From the NCBI GenBank assembly GCA_900315875.1, contig ONAX01000001.1, positions 38,783 to 102,782 of the forward strand: a stretch of 64,000 nt of DNA, written 5' to 3'. Made by a program: the position numbers and the translations under genes. This document shows positions 17,565 through 27,330 of the stretch, one piece after another. The notes under the pieces are model-generated. The model saw only the letters and a program-made list of their open reading frames with translations. It did not search any database and was not told the origin of the DNA. This DNA comes from an uncultured Eubacteriales bacterium. GTDB lineage: Bacteria; Bacillota; Clostridia; Oscillospirales; Acutalibacteraceae. Numbering within the stretch: the stretch's first letter is position 1; every line of letters begins with the position of its first letter.

Positions 17565-19250
17565 TTACATTGATTCGGGTGCGTTTATCTTGAACATAGT
17601 CAGAACGTTTGAAATAACTGTTTTTGCTGCAAGGCAAAGTGCAAGTCTTGCCTGCATAAGTGATTCATTGTCGTCCTTTACCCTGCATGCATTGTAGAAC
17701 TTGTGGAAAAGTGCAGCAACATCATAGATGTAACGGGTAATTCGGGAAGGATCATAGTCCTTTGCCGCTGTGACGATCTCCTCACCGTATGCGGAAAGCT
17801 TGAGTATAAGCTCAATCTCCTCGGGAGAAGTGAGCAGCGCATAATCGCTGTCGGTACATTTTCTCGGAGTAATACCGTCGGATGCAAGGTTCTTGACTAT
17901 ATTGCAGATACGCGCATGTGCGTACTGTACATAATAAACGGGGTTCTGGGATGATTTCTCGATTGCGAGGTCAAGGTCGAATTCAAAGGGTGTGTTTGCT
18001 TCCCTGAGATTGAAGAAGAAGCGTGCTGCATCAATCGGAATCTCGTCAAGAAGGGTAACAAGAGTAATAGCCTTTCCGCTTCTCTTGGAGAGCTTTACGC
18101 GCTCGCCGTCCTTTACAAGGAATACCATCTGCATCAGAACAACGTCAAGTCGCGAAGCGTCTACGCCGAGAGCTGTAAGTGCAGCCTTGAGTCTCGGAAC
18201 ATATCCGTGATGGTCGGCACCCAGGACATCAATGGCTATATCATAATTTCTTGTAACAAGCTTATCGTAATGATATGCGATATCCGGCACAACATATGTC
18301 GGCAGACCGTTGGAGCGCACAAGAACAAAATCCTTGTCAGCGCCGAATTCGCTTGCCTTGAACCATACTGCGCCGTCCTGCTCATATGTGTGACCCTTTT
18401 CAGTCAGCAAACGCACGATTTCCTTTACGGAGCCGTCGTTATGAAGTGTGCTTTCACGGAACCAGCGGTCGTATTTTATGCGGTATTTCATCAGGTCACG
18501 TTCAAGTCCTGCTATATTTTTGGGCAGGGCGAAGTTTACAAGAGCGTCCCTTCTCTCCTGGCTGTCAGCTTCAACGTATTTGTCGCCGAATTCCTCGGAA
18601 AAAGCCTTTGCATGGTCTATTATATCCTGTCCGTGGTAAGCATCCTCCGGAAGCTCATAGCCCTCCCTGTAAAGCTGCATGTATCTAATTTCAAGAGATG
18701 TAGCAAATTTTTCAATCTGATTGCCGGCATCGTTTACATAGAATTCCCTTGCTACATCGTAGCCTGCAGCCTGCAGTACGCTTGCAAGTGAATCACCTAT
18801 GGCGCCGCCTCTCGCGTTGCCGACATGCATAGGACCGGTGGGGTTAGCAGAAACGAATTCCACCAGTACACGACGTCCTGCGCCGAAATCGGAGCGGCCG
18901 TAGTTTTCGCCCTGAGCTGCGATTTCCTTAAGAACAGACGCATAGAAAGACGGATCGTAGAAGAAATTGATAAAACCGGGGCCTGCAATCTCGAAGCGTG
19001 AAAGGCCCGTTCCGTCAAGCTCGATGCAGGAGCACAGAGCCTCTGCAATCTTTCTCGGTGCAGCGTGGAAGCTTCTTGCGGATACCATTGCTGCATTCGT
19101 CGCCAGATCGCCGTGTGAGCGGTCGGCGGGGGTTTCTATAATGAATGAGGGAATATCCCCTTCGGGCAGCTTGCCCTGCTCTATTGCCTTTTCAAAAGCT
19201 TTCCTTACGGCACCTTCAAGCGCCTTTACGGTATTAGTTGCTGCTGACAT
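17565..19250 (-). CDS. argS: arginyl-tRNA synthetase
   Basis: Charges tRNA-Arg. The 561-residue class I synthetase shows the N-terminal Add1 domain, the HIGH-type motif HVGNARGGAIGD, DVLGADHHGYVPRLK and the KMSKS-type loop KLSKRSGKAITL. A C-terminal DALR anticodon-binding domain ends in NVLTMFKINAPESM. The start at ATG 19250 (MSAATNTVKALEG) has AAGGAGG ten bases upstream; a longer reading from 19298 lies within the upstream gene and is rejected. The gene overlaps DUF1934 by 17 bases. Confidence 0.96.
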   Translation of the reverse strand: MSAATNTVKALEGAVRKAFEKAIEQGKLPEGDIPSFIIETPADRSHGDLATNAAMVSARSFHAAPRKIAEALCSCIELDGTGLSRFEIAGPGFINFFYDPSFYASVLKEIAAQGENYGRSDFGAGRRVLVEFVSANPTGPMHVGNARGGAIGDSLASVLQAAGYDVAREFYVNDAGNQIEKFATSLEIRYMQLYREGYELPEDAYHGQDIIDHAKAFSEEFGDKYVEADSQERRDALVNFALPKNIAGLERDLMKYRIKYDRWFRESTLHNDGSVKEIVRLLTEKGHTYEQDGAVWFKASEFGADKDFVLVRSNGLPTYVVPDIAYHYDKLVTRNYDIAIDVLGADHHGYVPRLKAALTALGVDASRLDVVLMQMVFLVKDGERVKLSKRSGKAITLVTLLDEIPIDAARFFFNLREANTPFEFDLDLAIEKSSQNPVYYVQYAHARICNIVKNLASDGITPRKCTDSDYALLTSPEEIELILKLSAYGEEIVTAAKDYDPSRITRYIYDVAALFHKFYNACRVKDDNESLMQARLALCLAAKTVISNVLTMFKINAPESM

Positions 19251-19680
19251 TACCTTTTGCCTCCTTGATATTGAGTATAAGCTCATTGGAGCTTGCATGC
19301 TCCGATTCTATATCTATTGAATATTTCACTTTCAGCTCGCCGCCGTTGTCGTCAAGCTTTGCGCTCACGCTGTCGGTATATACACCGAGAGTCAGTGAGC
19401 CGTAGGGAGTGTTGTATTCGCATTTATGACGAACACCCTGCTCGAGAATGAGGTTATGGTTTTCCTCTCCGCCCTTCATAACGGTAACAACGCCTTTTTC
19501 GTCGATCTTGACCGTTGTGCGGTAATGCTGTCCGGGGTTCTGCGCATCATATTCCTTGTATGTGATATATCGGCTGCCGTCACGCATTACATATGATGCC
19601 GCTGTTTCAAGCGCGATCTTATCCTGCGAGCCGTTGACAGTCTGCATTCCGCAGACCGACAGAATATAATTTTCTTCCAT
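19234..19680 (-). CDS. DUF1934 (YwiB-like) beta-barrel protein
   Basis: 148 residues matching the DUF1934 family, small calycin-like beta-barrels encoded directly upstream of argS in many Firmicutes (ywiB in Bacillus). The sequence is mostly alternating beta-strand pattern (YMRDGSRYITYKEYD, EKGVVTVMKGGEENHNLILEQG). The role is unknown. The end overlaps argS by 17 bases and the start is 17 bases after murI. Confidence 0.85.
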   Translation of the reverse strand: MEENYILSVCGMQTVNGSQDKIALETAASYVMRDGSRYITYKEYDAQNPGQHYRTTVKIDEKGVVTVMKGGEENHNLILEQGVRHKCEYNTPYGSLTLGVYTDSVSAKLDDNGGELKVKYSIDIESEHASSNELILNIKEAKGNVSSN

Positions 19681-19697
19681 TTTCCCTATCCAACCTT

Positions 19698-20501
19698 TTA
19701 TATTTCAATATGTCTTGCATTTTCGCCAACTTCTCGGCCGAGGAATATTTCCGCAGTGCGCCTGAAGCCCTCTACGGTATCGCTTACGAAGTATTCACAT
19801 TCTCCCACGGTTCCGGACTGACTGAGAAGTCCGCGGCTGCCGAGGATGTTTGCGGCATACAGTGCGGTTTCCTTTCCGGAATCGATAAGCGTTACATCAC
19901 GTCCGAGATAATTTGAAATAGCCCCTGCTATTATCGGGAAATGCGTGCAGCCGAGAATGAGCGAATCTATTCCGGCAGCCTTCATATCACTGAGATAGCG
20001 CTCAACAACGAGCTGGACGATTTTGTCGTCGTCAGCAATGAATCCGTTTTCAACAAGCGGCACAAACAGAGGGCAATCCTGCTGATATACCGTTATTCTT
20101 TCGTCGCGGCGCAGTATTTCCTTTTTATATGAGCAGCTTTTTACCGTTGCGGATGTACCGATAATTCCAATTTTTCCGTTTCTGGTTGCATTCACTGCAG
20201 CTGCAGCCGTCGGAATCACAACGCCCGTATACGGAACCGGCAGTGTATCATAAAGCTCGGTCGCAACAGAGCTTACAGTACCGCAGGCGGCAATAATGAG
20301 CTTGACACCTCTCGAAAGAAGGAAATCCGCATCCTGACGCGCATATCGTCGTATGGTAGCGTCGCTTCTTGTTCCGTACGGAACCCGCGCGGTATCTCCG
20401 AAATAGACAATATTTTCCTGCGGAAGAACCTTTATAAGCTCTTTTACAGCCGTAAGTCCTCCGAGCCCCGAATCAAAAACGCCTATCGCCTGCTCAGACA
20501 T
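19698..20501 (-). CDS. murI: glutamate racemase
   Basis: Makes D-glutamate for peptidoglycan. The 267-residue protein has FDSGLGGLT, YFGDTARVPYG, the first catalytic cysteine in AACGTVSS and the second in LGCTHFPII. The usual CNT triplet at the first cysteine reads CGT here. The start at ATG 20501 overlaps the ddl stop and keeps an AAAGGG site upstream; an in-frame codon 18 bases further is less likely. With ddl it forms a cell-wall precursor pair. Confidence 0.95.
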   Translation of the reverse strand: MSEQAIGVFDSGLGGLTAVKELIKVLPQENIVYFGDTARVPYGTRSDATIRRYARQDADFLLSRGVKLIIAACGTVSSVATELYDTLPVPYTGVVIPTAAAAVNATRNGKIGIIGTSATVKSCSYKKEILRRDERITVYQQDCPLFVPLVENGFIADDDKIVQLVVERYLSDMKAAGIDSLILGCTHFPIIAGAISNYLGRDVTLIDSGKETALYAANILGSRGLLSQSGTVGECEYFVSDTVEGFRRTAEIFLGREVGENARHIEI

Positions 20502-21573
20502 TGCGATCCGCCCTTTCAAACGCCAGACTGATAAGCTCCTCTATAAGCTCGCTGCCTGCCTTGCCACTTTCAGCCATAAGCTTGGGATACATGCTGATTG
20601 ATGTAAATCCCGGCAGAGTGTTGATCTCGTTAAGCTTTACGCTGCCGTCTTCGGTAACAAAGAAATCAACTCTAGAAAGCCCCTCACAGCCGAGAGCCTT
20701 GTATGCCTTTACAGCTGTTTCTTTTACAAGTGCGGTGAGCTTTTCGTCTATTCTTGCAGGAATAAAAAGCTTTGAAGCATTGCTTTTGTATTTTGCGTCA
20801 TAATCGTAGAATTCCGCAGAGGGAGCGATCTCGCCCAGAACGGAAGCAAAGGGCTGCTCGTTGCCGATGACAGCGCATTCGATTTCCTTGCCGATAATGT
20901 TCTCCTCTACAAGTATCCTTGTATCCTCAGCAGCAGCTACTTCAACTGCACGCAGGAATTCACTGCGGTCATGAGCCTTGGTGATACCGACGGAGGAGCC
21001 TGCATTCGCCGGTTTTACGAACACGGGGTAGCTCATAGCCTTTTCAACCTTGTCGATGCAGCTCTGAGGATCCTTTTTATAGTCATAAGCAGTAAACCAT
21101 ACAAAGCCTGCCTGATCTATTCCGGCATAATCTAACATTATATTAGTGACGATCTTGTCCATGCATGCAGAGCTTGCGAGTACTCCGCAGCCGACATACG
21201 GCAGAGCGGACATTTCAAAAAGTCCCTGTATCGTTCCGTCCTCGCCGTTTTTGCCGTGAAGAACCGGGAAAATAACGTCAAGCTTAATAACTGAGGAATT
21301 ACCCTGACCGTCAATAACAACCATGCCGTGCACAGAAGGTGCAGGAGCAATAAAAGCTGTCTTGTTATCCGGGTGATTTTCCCACGACCCGTCAGCAATT
21401 GCTGCAGTATCACCGCTGTAGAGGAACCAGCGTCCCTTTTTGGTGATGCCGATGGTGTATATCTCGTACTTGTCCTGCGGTATCACGCTGATAATATAGC
21501 TTGCAGATACCCTCGAAACCTCATGCTCGCTTGATTTACCGCCGAATATTACGGCTATGCGTTTTTTCTCCAT
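20494..21573 (-). CDS. ddl: D-alanine--D-alanine ligase
   Basis: ATP-grasp enzyme forming the D-Ala-D-Ala terminus of peptidoglycan precursors. The 359-residue protein has VIFGGKSSEHEVSR at the N-terminus, LHGKNGEDGTIQGLFE, PYVGCGVLASSACMDK, VKPANAGSSVGI and the C-terminal RVDFFV...LNEINTLPGFTSISMYPKL metal site. The ATG at 21573 has TTTGGAG eight bases upstream and is preferred to the GTG at 21582. It is the first gene of the operon behind the promoter at 21654-21682. Confidence 0.96.
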   Translation of the reverse strand: MEKKRIAVIFGGKSSEHEVSRVSASYIISVIPQDKYEIYTIGITKKGRWFLYSGDTAAIADGSWENHPDNKTAFIAPAPSVHGMVVIDGQGNSSVIKLDVIFPVLHGKNGEDGTIQGLFEMSALPYVGCGVLASSACMDKIVTNIMLDYAGIDQAGFVWFTAYDYKKDPQSCIDKVEKAMSYPVFVKPANAGSSVGITKAHDRSEFLRAVEVAAAEDTRILVEENIIGKEIECAVIGNEQPFASVLGEIAPSAEFYDYDAKYKSNASKLFIPARIDEKLTALVKETAVKAYKALGCEGLSRVDFFVTEDGSVKLNEINTLPGFTSISMYPKLMAESGKAGSELIEELISLAFERADRNV

Positions 21574-21653
21574 TGATAACACTCCAAATCATCATTATCG
21601 TGCTCCTTCCCTGTTACAGAAAGGGGTATGCGCATACTTTACTACAATTAAAT

Positions 21654-21682
21654 ATATTAACATATAATATGAATTCGTGCAA
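21654..21682 (-). promoter_or_regulatory. promoter of the ddl operon
   Basis: Minus strand TTGCAC (21682-21677), a 17-base spacer, and TAATAT (21659-21654), about 75 bases before the ddl start. Confidence 0.55.
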
Positions 21683-21794
21683 TTAAAATTTTAAAATAGT
21701 CGATAGGAATCTTGAGAAGTTATTAAGACTTTTTTTCAGCTTTTGTGCAAAGTGACAAATATTTGAAATTATTTTTGATAAATACGAAAAAGAC

Positions 21795-21823
21795 TTGATT
21801 TTTTCGGAAAATGATGTTATTAT
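21795..21823 (+). promoter_or_regulatory. promoter of the NlpC/P60 gene
   Basis: TTGATT (21795-21800), a 17-base spacer and TATTAT (21818-21823). The 125-base leader holds an 8-bp hairpin, GTTTGAAA (21843-21850) with TTTCAAAC (21860-21867). The 380-base gap between the divergent genes holds nothing else I recognise. It lacks the GC-rich conserved blocks of a ydaO-type riboswitch. Confidence 0.6.
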
Positions 21824-21954
21824 CTATACAGATTTGTTACAAGTTTGAAATTATTTAAGTTTCAAACGGGTATCAAAGGTTAAAAAATTGTAATTTTCTC
21901 ATCAATGTTTGAGTAAGTTTAAAACCACAGCAAAAGAAGGGAGTCTTTTCCTGC

Positions 21955-23931
21955 ATGAAGAAAACAATGAAGAAGATTGTTGCAGCAGCACTTTCGGTTG
22001 CTATGTGTGCCGGAATGCTGGCAATCGGCAGCATAACTGCTTCTGCAGAATCAAGCACAGGCGTAGGTCTTGCAGCACATGCTCTTAAGGCTTACAGAGA
22101 AAACTGGCAGTATGTATGGGGCGGCACCTCCTACGGTGCGGTAGACTGCTCCGGTCTTATATGGACATACAACGGAGTCGGCGGCATAAGAACAGACATG
22201 CTCTCCGCTTCACCCGAATGGGGTTATGTTTCAAACGGTATCCCGAATATCCACGGCCTCGGACTTCGCACACCCGGTCATGTCGGCGTGTACATTGGTT
22301 CAGGCATTGCAGTAGATGCAAGAGATGTAGGCATTAACCTTGTATACCACGATGTATACAGCAGAAACTGGACAAACTGGTTCAAGGTTGCAGGCGTTTC
22401 CTATCCGTCAAACGGTTGGGTACTCCTCGACGGCAGTTCCTACTACTACGAAAACGGTCAGTACATCACCGATACATCAAGAACTCTTGACGGTGTTACA
22501 TACTACTTCGACAGCGCAGGCGTTTCCAATATCGCTCCTCCGTCGAGCGCATATCTGGCAACTGACTATTCCTCCTCAAGCGTTGGACAGGCACAGCCTG
22601 ATCCTGAGCCCGATCCCGAGCCCGAGCCTGAGCCGGAACCCGAGCCTGAGCCGGAGCCCCAGCCCGAACCCGAACCCGAGCCGGAGCCGGAAGCTCAGAA
22701 CGAGCCGGAGTCTAAGCCTGAATCAGAACCCGAGCAGCCTGCTGCAGAAGAAGTTGAAATCCTCGCTTCCTACGGCGACGAGGACACAGAAACAAGAGAC
22801 AGAGTAAAGAGAATTCAGAACAGACTCTATCAGCTCGGTTATCTTACCGAAGAGCCCAACGGCTTCTATGGTGAAAATACAGTAAGCGCAGTAATGCTCT
22901 TCCAGAACCTCAACGGTTTTGAAGTTACAGGCGCAACTGATGAGAAAACATGGGAATTCATGAAGACAAGCGAAGCAAAGTCCAACTATTCCGACCTCGG
23001 AATCGGTGATTTTGACGACGGTGATACAATTCCCGTAACAAAGCTTCAGAATAAGCTTTCCGAACTCAAGTATTACTACGACGATATAACCGGTTTCTAC
23101 GGTGAGCTTACAGCAAGCGCTGTAAAGCAGTTCCAGACCGACAACGATCTTGAAGCAACAGGCATCGCAGATGAAAAAACTCAGCTCCTCCTGTTCAGCA
23201 AGGACGTCAAGGCTAACCCCAATGACGGCACTATCGCTTACGGTCAGAGCGGCGCAAAGGTTTCCGAAATTCAGAAAAGACTTATTGAGCTGCGTTATCT
23301 CTCAGGCGTTGTTAATGAAAAATTCGACGACGCTACACTCGAAGCACTTCACCTCTATCAGAAGACCGCAGGTCTTGAAGAGACAGATAAGCTTACAGCA
23401 GATCAGGTTGAAGCCCTCAAGGCTGACACCGCACCGAAGTCACCTGATTATGACGTACTGAAGTACGGCTTCAGCGGCGAGGATGTTGCTAAGCTGCAGC
23501 ACAACCTTTCAACTCTCGGCTACTACGACGGTCAGAATTCCGGAACATTCAGCCGCGCACTTGAGCAGGCTGTAAAGAGCTTCCAGAAGGATCAGGGTCT
23601 GAGCCAGACCGGTATTGTTGACGAAAAGACCGCAGAGCTCATCAAGACAGAAGCTCAGCGCGAAACAGCAAAGGTTGCTGACGAGCTTATTCTCAAGACT
23701 GCTGACATTACAGACAATGCTCTCGCAAGCATCGACGCTGCAACACCTGTCAGCGAGGTAACAATCAACACACAGAACACAAGCGATCTGCTCAGAACAG
23801 GCGTTATTCTCGGTGCAGTTGTAATCTTCGCAATCTTCCTTGCTCTGGTATTCGTAATCGAGCTCAGAAGAAGAAAGCTTGCAGCTGTAGTTGAAAGAGA
23901 ATCCGACAAGAAGTTCAGAAGAAAGTTCTGA
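21955..23931 (+). CDS. secreted NlpC/P60 peptidase with four peptidoglycan-binding repeats
   Basis: 658-residue wall-associated hydrolase. It has a signal peptide (residues 1-31, ending TASAES), an NlpC/P60 domain with catalytic Cys65 (AVDCSGLIW) and His109 (PGHVGVYIG), and a short repeat resembling cell-wall-binding YYY-G-Y motifs ([12 protein letters not shown]). A PEPEPE-rich spacer (about 215-265), four PG-binding-1 repeats (about 278-340, 360-415, 432-490, 505-562) and a C-terminal TM segment (613-635) with a basic tail follow. The TM anchor after four binding modules suggests a tether between membrane and wall. It is likely a gamma-D-Glu endopeptidase by family; this is not shown here. 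Confidence 0.88.
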   Translation: MKKTMKKIVAAALSVAMCAGMLAIGSITASAESSTGVGLAAHALKAYRENWQYVWGGTSYGAVDCSGLIWTYNGVGGIRTDMLSASPEWGYVSNGIPNIHGLGLRTPGHVGVYIGSGIAVDARDVGINLVYHDVYSRNWTNWFKVAGVSYPSNGWVLLDGSSYYYENGQYITDTSRTLDGVTYYFDSAGVSNIAPPSSAYLATDYSSSSVGQAQPDPEPDPEPEPEPEPEPEPEPQPEPEPEPEPEAQNEPESKPESEPEQPAAEEVEILASYGDEDTETRDRVKRIQNRLYQLGYLTEEPNGFYGENTVSAVMLFQNLNGFEVTGATDEKTWEFMKTSEAKSNYSDLGIGDFDDGDTIPVTKLQNKLSELKYYYDDITGFYGELTASAVKQFQTDNDLEATGIADEKTQLLLFSKDVKANPNDGTIAYGQSGAKVSEIQKRLIELRYLSGVVNEKFDDATLEALHLYQKTAGLEETDKLTADQVEALKADTAPKSPDYDVLKYGFSGEDVAKLQHNLSTLGYYDGQNSGTFSRALEQAVKSFQKDQGLSQTGIVDEKTAELIKTEAQRETAKVADELILKTADITDNALASIDAATPVSEVTINTQNTSDLLRTGVILGAVVIFAIFLALVFVIELRRRKLAAVVERESDKKFRRKF

Positions 23932-23940
23932 TAAAAAAAC

Positions 23941-23968
23941 ACGGGGAAGCGAAAAGCTTCCCCGTTTT
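23941..23968 (+). terminator. terminator of the NlpC/P60 gene
   Basis: Perfect 10-bp stem ACGGGGAAGC (23941-23950) with GCTTCCCCGT (23956-23965), followed by TTT. It lies nine bases after the stop codon. Confidence 0.92.
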
Positions 23969-24179
23969 ATTTATGTCTGAATATAAAAAAGCAAGAAAAA
24001 ATAAGCGCACCCCCCATGATACGCTCCCTCGTTTTCACTATATGCCGGCTGCCACTCCATGTACCCGGCTTTATAAGCCATTCGGCAGTGTAATTCACTG
24101 TCTATATTATAAAACCATTCGGATTTTTAATTAATATATAAATCTTTGCGAAAAAGTAAACAAATTGTTAATTGGAATA

Positions 24180-24324
24180 AAATGAGCCTACTCAACCTGC
24201 AAGCCTTTGAAAAGGCTTGGGCGAAACCTTATCGCTTTGACACTTAATCACGACAAAAATACGAGTCTTATTTATTCAGAGCGATCGACTGTACTAAAAA
24301 AGCAGCGGCACTCCGCCTTTTTTT
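24180..24324 (+). ncRNA. candidate small RNA upstream of glyA
   Basis: The 470-base gap between the terminator at 23968 and glyA holds no ORF. It does hold a compact folded stretch: CAAGCCTT/AAGGCTTG closing a TGAA tetraloop (24200-24219), GCGA/TCGC (24221-24235), and a terminator-like hairpin. The last is AAAAAG-CA-GCGG, loop CACT, CCGC-CTTTTTT (24297-24324). It ends before the glyA promoter, so it is not part of the glyA leader. No known RNA family is recognised and no convincing promoter is seen. 23970-24180 is AT-rich with nothing identified. Confidence 0.3.
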
Positions 24325-24344
24325 CGCCAAGCTTATTAATATGC

Positions 24345-24373
24345 TTGAATAATGCGTCGGATTATGGTACAAT
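24345..24373 (+). promoter_or_regulatory. promoter of glyA
   Basis: TTGAAT (24345-24350), a 17-base spacer, and TACAAT (24368-24373), 65 bases before the glyA start. Confidence 0.65.
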
Positions 24374-24438
24374 AAGAGGGAATAACCGGAGCTGACACCC
24401 CTTGCTCCGGAATATGAAAAATGAAAGAGGTAATCCCC

Positions 24439-25692
24439 ATGTATAATGATTTAATGGACAGCATAGGATTTGTCGGCCAGTACGACAGCGCTATATCCGC
24501 CGCTATGGCAGATGAGCTGAAAAGACAGCAGATGAATCTTGAGCTTATCGCTTCTGAAAACATTGTTTCCCCTGCAGTGATGGCTGCAATGGGCTCTGTT
24601 CTGACTAACAAATACGCAGAAGGCTATCCCGGAAAGAGATATTACGGCGGCTGCCAGTATGTTGACGTTGTTGAGCAGATCGCTATTGACCGCGCATGCG
24701 AGCTCTTCGGCGCTAAGTTTGCCAACGTTCAGCCTCATTCAGGCGCACAGGCAAACACTGCTGTTTACTTCTCAATTCTTCAGCCCGGCGATACCGTTAT
24801 GGGTATGACACTTTCCGAAGGCGGTCACCTGACCCACGGTTCACCCGTTAATATCTCCGGTAAGTACTATAACTTCGTATCCTACGGCGTTGACCCGGTA
24901 ACACACCGCATCGACTACGATAAGGTATACGAAACAGCTATGCAGGTTAAGCCGAAGCTCATCGTTTGCGGCGCTTCTGCATATCCGAGAATAATCGACT
25001 TCCCCCGTTTCCGTGAGATTGCTGACGCATGCGGTGCATACCTCATGGTAGATATGGCACATATCGCAGGACTTGTTGCTGCAGGTGTTCACCCCAGCCC
25101 TGTTCCTTATGCTCATTTTACAACAACCACCACTCACAAGACCCTCAGAGGTCCCCGCGGCGGTCTTATCCTCACAAATGACGAAGACCTTGCAAAGGGT
25201 ATAAATAAGGCTGTATTTCCCGGCACACAGGGTGGTCCGCTTATGCACGTCATCGCTGCTAAAGCTGTATGCTTCGGCGAGGCTCTGAAGCCTGAATTCA
25301 AGGCATACGGTGAAAACATCGTAAAGAATGCTCGGGCTCTTGCAGACGGTCTTACCTCACGCGGAAACAAGCTTGTTTCCGGCGGCACAGACAACCACGT
25401 AATGCTGCTTGATTTGACCGACAGCGAAGTAACCGGCAAGGAGCTGGAGCACCGTCTTGATGAGGTTCGCATTACAGCAAACAAGAACACAGTTCCGAAC
25501 GAAAAGCGCAGCCCGTTTGTAACAAGCGGCGTTCGTCTTGGCACTGCAGCCGTTACCACAAGATGTCTCGGTGTTGCAGAAATGGACAAGATCGCTGAAT
25601 TCATAACACTTGCACTGAATGATTTCGATGCAAAGGCAGACGAAATCCGCGCAGGCGTTGAGGATATCTGCGAGAGATTCCCGCTTTACTGA
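24439..25692 (+). CDS. glyA: serine hydroxymethyltransferase
   Basis: PLP enzyme interconverting serine and glycine and charging tetrahydrofolate with a one-carbon unit. The 417-residue protein has [28 protein letters not shown], the PLP-lysine motif [14 protein letters not shown] and the C-terminal [15 protein letters not shown] start at ATG 24439 because AGAGG is eight bases upstream; an in-frame ATG at 24421 lacks an RBS. It is monocistronic, with its own promoter and terminator. Confidence 0.96.
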   Translation: MYNDLMDSIGFVGQYDSAISAAMADELKRQQMNLELIASENIVSPAVMAAMGSVLTNKYAEGYPGKRYYGGCQYVDVVEQIAIDRACELFGAKFANVQPHSGAQANTAVYFSILQPGDTVMGMTLSEGGHLTHGSPVNISGKYYNFVSYGVDPVTHRIDYDKVYETAMQVKPKLIVCGASAYPRIIDFPRFREIADACGAYLMVDMAHIAGLVAAGVHPSPVPYAHFTTTTTHKTLRGPRGGLILTNDEDLAKGINKAVFPGTQGGPLMHVIAAKAVCFGEALKPEFKAYGENIVKNARALADGLTSRGNKLVSGGTDNHVMLLDLTDSEVTGKELEHRLDEVRITANKNTVPNEKRSPFVTSGVRLGTAAVTTRCLGVAEMDKIAEFITLALNDFDAKADEIRAGVEDICERFPLY

Positions 25693-25710
25693 TAATTATT
25701 ACAAATAAAA

Positions 25711-25752
25711 AGCGTCGATGAATTCGCATAATGATTCATCGACGTTATTTTT
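25711..25752. terminator. glyA terminator, probably bidirectional
   Basis: An 11-bp perfect stem, CGTCGATGAAT (25713-25723) with ATTCATCGACG (25734-25744), is flanked by A-run and T-run. It also faces the end of the leftward secretion locus. Confidence 0.88.
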
Positions 25753-25829
25753 TTATTTAAAACTATAGATTCAAGAATAATTATAATACAACCATTTTAA
25801 TATGCCGCGTGAGTCAGCACAACAATGAT

Positions 25830-26354
25830 TCAGTTCGTCAGAAGCACCAGCCTTTTATAGCCTATTCCCAGAATATCGCCGCTTTTTAGTGCCATTTTTC
25901 CTGTTATTTTAACTCCGTTAACATATGTGCCGTTCTTGGAGTTGAGGTCCTCGATAAACACTATCCCGTTATTGGAAAACAGACTGCAGTGATATCGGGA
26001 AACCGTATTGTCAGCAAGCTTTATATCTGCACTGCCGGAAGCTGAACCTATGGTTACGGGACGCAGCAGGGATATCACACCGTAATCCGCCCTGCTTTCC
26101 TGCTCGACAAGGCGCACGAGAACATCGGACGATCCTGCAGCTATGATCGTCCGCATATTTTCGCTGTTCATAAGCCCTGCTCCTTCACTTGTGTAAACGC
26201 CGTTTTCAACGTTTGCGCCGCCGTTAATGCTCATATTGTCCCTGTAATATTCAAATTTATTATTTGAATAATATTTCAGCAGGACAATCACAAAAACAAC
26301 CACTATCACAAGCAGAAGCAGTACCATTCCTATGAGAAAATATACTATTTCCAT
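25830..26354 (-). CDS. membrane-anchored FHA-domain protein
   Basis: 174 residues. One N-terminal TM segment (about 4-27) is followed by a short spacer and a C-terminal FHA domain (about 95-172) with the phosphothreonine-binding signatures TIGSASGSADIKL, TVSRYHCSLF and DLNSKNGTYVNG. FHA domains bind phosphothreonine peptides, so this is a membrane-attached reader of the kinases encoded in the same locus. It is the last gene of the cluster, 32 bases after a WXG100-like gene. Confidence 0.85.
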   Translation of the reverse strand: MEIVYFLIGMVLLLLVIVVVFVIVLLKYYSNNKFEYYRDNMSINGGANVENGVYTSEGAGLMNSENMRTIIAAGSSDVLVRLVEQESRADYGVISLLRPVTIGSASGSADIKLADNTVSRYHCSLFSNNGIVFIEDLNSKNGTYVNGVKITGKMALKSGDILGIGYKRLVLLTN

Positions 26355-26386
26355 ATCGTTCGCACTTTCCGCGTATTATATTAATC

Positions 26387-26635
26387 TCAGAGCGGCTTGC
26401 TGTCAGACAGGGTACCGAGGAATTCACCGTATTCCGTCATTTTCAGCATCAAAGTATACATTCTGCTGCTGATTTCGTCATACATAGCATAGAACCTTGC
26501 CGCTGATTCGTCATTCCATTGTCGGTTGAGCCCTGCCATACATTCGTCAGTACTGCTCCTGAGCCTTGCAAGCTCATCGGAGCAGCTGTTCACCTGCTCA
26601 ATACAGCGCGCTATACCTTCACGTTCACCATTCAT
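26387..26635 (-). CDS. WXG100-like small protein (WND variant)
   Basis: 82-residue all-helical protein. A central turn LNRQWNDESAARFY matches the WXG100 pattern W-x-G-x-A-A-x-x-F/Y except that Asp replaces Gly. RBS GAGGTG precedes the ATG by six bases. It follows another WXG100 gene by nine bases. It is likely a secreted partner or accessory of the type VII-like system; whether it is exported cannot be seen. Confidence 0.65.
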   Translation of the reverse strand: MNGEREGIARCIEQVNSCSDELARLRSSTDECMAGLNRQWNDESAARFYAMYDEISSRMYTLMLKMTEYGEFLGTLSDSKPL

Positions 26636-26644
26636 AATAGCACC

Positions 26645-26971
26645 TCAAAGCAAATCACTTGGCAGAGCGTCTACCTGATCCGTACTATGCGTATCAGCTG
26701 CCCTGTATGAATCCGAAATATCCTTCAGCTTGCTGCTGTACGACAAAAGCATAGGAACAAGCTGCTCAATATTATTGCAACACTGCGCAGCTGCAGCACC
26801 GAAGCTATCGGCTGATTTGCCTCTCCAATAGCCTTGCATTGAACCGAAAATACCCTCTATCTGTTCGAGCTCTCTGCCGAGAATGTCCGCGCTGCCATTT
26901 ATCACACCGGCTGCGTCGTCAAGTCGTTCGGTAACGGCACTCTGATCCTCATATTCTGTTACCAAAACCAT
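26645..26971 (-). CDS. WXG100-family protein (WRG)
   Basis: 108 residues, predicted helical hairpin with the turn MQGYWRGKSADSFGAAA, the canonical W-x-G. The start ATG overlaps the upstream stop (TGATG at 26971); a GTG three bases earlier is also possible. With the preceding gene it forms a co-translated pair, as seen for heterodimeric EsxA/EsxB-type substrates. Residues after the second helix are polar and probably disordered. Confidence 0.75.
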   Translation of the reverse strand: MVLVTEYEDQSAVTERLDDAAGVINGSADILGRELEQIEGIFGSMQGYWRGKSADSFGAAAAQCCNNIEQLVPMLLSYSSKLKDISDSYRAADTHSTDQVDALPSDLL

Positions 26972-27276
26972 CACCCCCGCATTGCAAGCTCATTTACAGC
27001 TTCAGAAGTACGCCTGGACGCAGCACGATAGCTGCTTTCGGCATATTTCATCTTCATCAGAAGCTGTTTCAGCTCTGTGATAACATCCGACAGCTTTTCT
27101 CTGTCCTGCTGCCATGCGCTGTAATATTTTGCGGCAGCATTACCCTTCCATGAAGCCCTGAGCATGCCAAGCTCGGCGTCAAGATTCCTGCTGACGCCCT
27201 CAAGCACCTCAATACTGCCCTCTATTTTGCCGATATCGGCTGCAAGCATGTCGCAATCCATTTCAATTCTGTTCAT
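26971..27276 (-). CDS. WXG100-family protein (WKG)
   Basis: 101 residues with two helices around LRASWKGNAAAKYYSAW, a canonical W-x-G turn. The ATG at 27276 has AGAGG five bases upstream; the GTG at 27282 overlaps that RBS. It overlaps the next WXG100 gene by one base (TGATG), indicating translational coupling. It is a likely dimer partner and substrate of the EssC-type system encoded at 31301-36301. Confidence 0.75.
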   Translation of the reverse strand: MNRIEMDCDMLAADIGKIEGSIEVLEGVSRNLDAELGMLRASWKGNAAAKYYSAWQQDREKLSDVITELKQLLMKMKYAESSYRAASRRTSEAVNELAMRG

Positions 27277-27330
27277 AAACACCTCTGAAAAGCTGCTATC
27301 ACGCAGGGCAGCAGCCGGGCTGACACCTGC

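Noticed and set aside
21841-21954. ydaO/c-di-AMP riboswitch ahead of the NlpC/P60 gene
   Set aside because: Only one AT-rich hairpin, no conserved GC-rich core.
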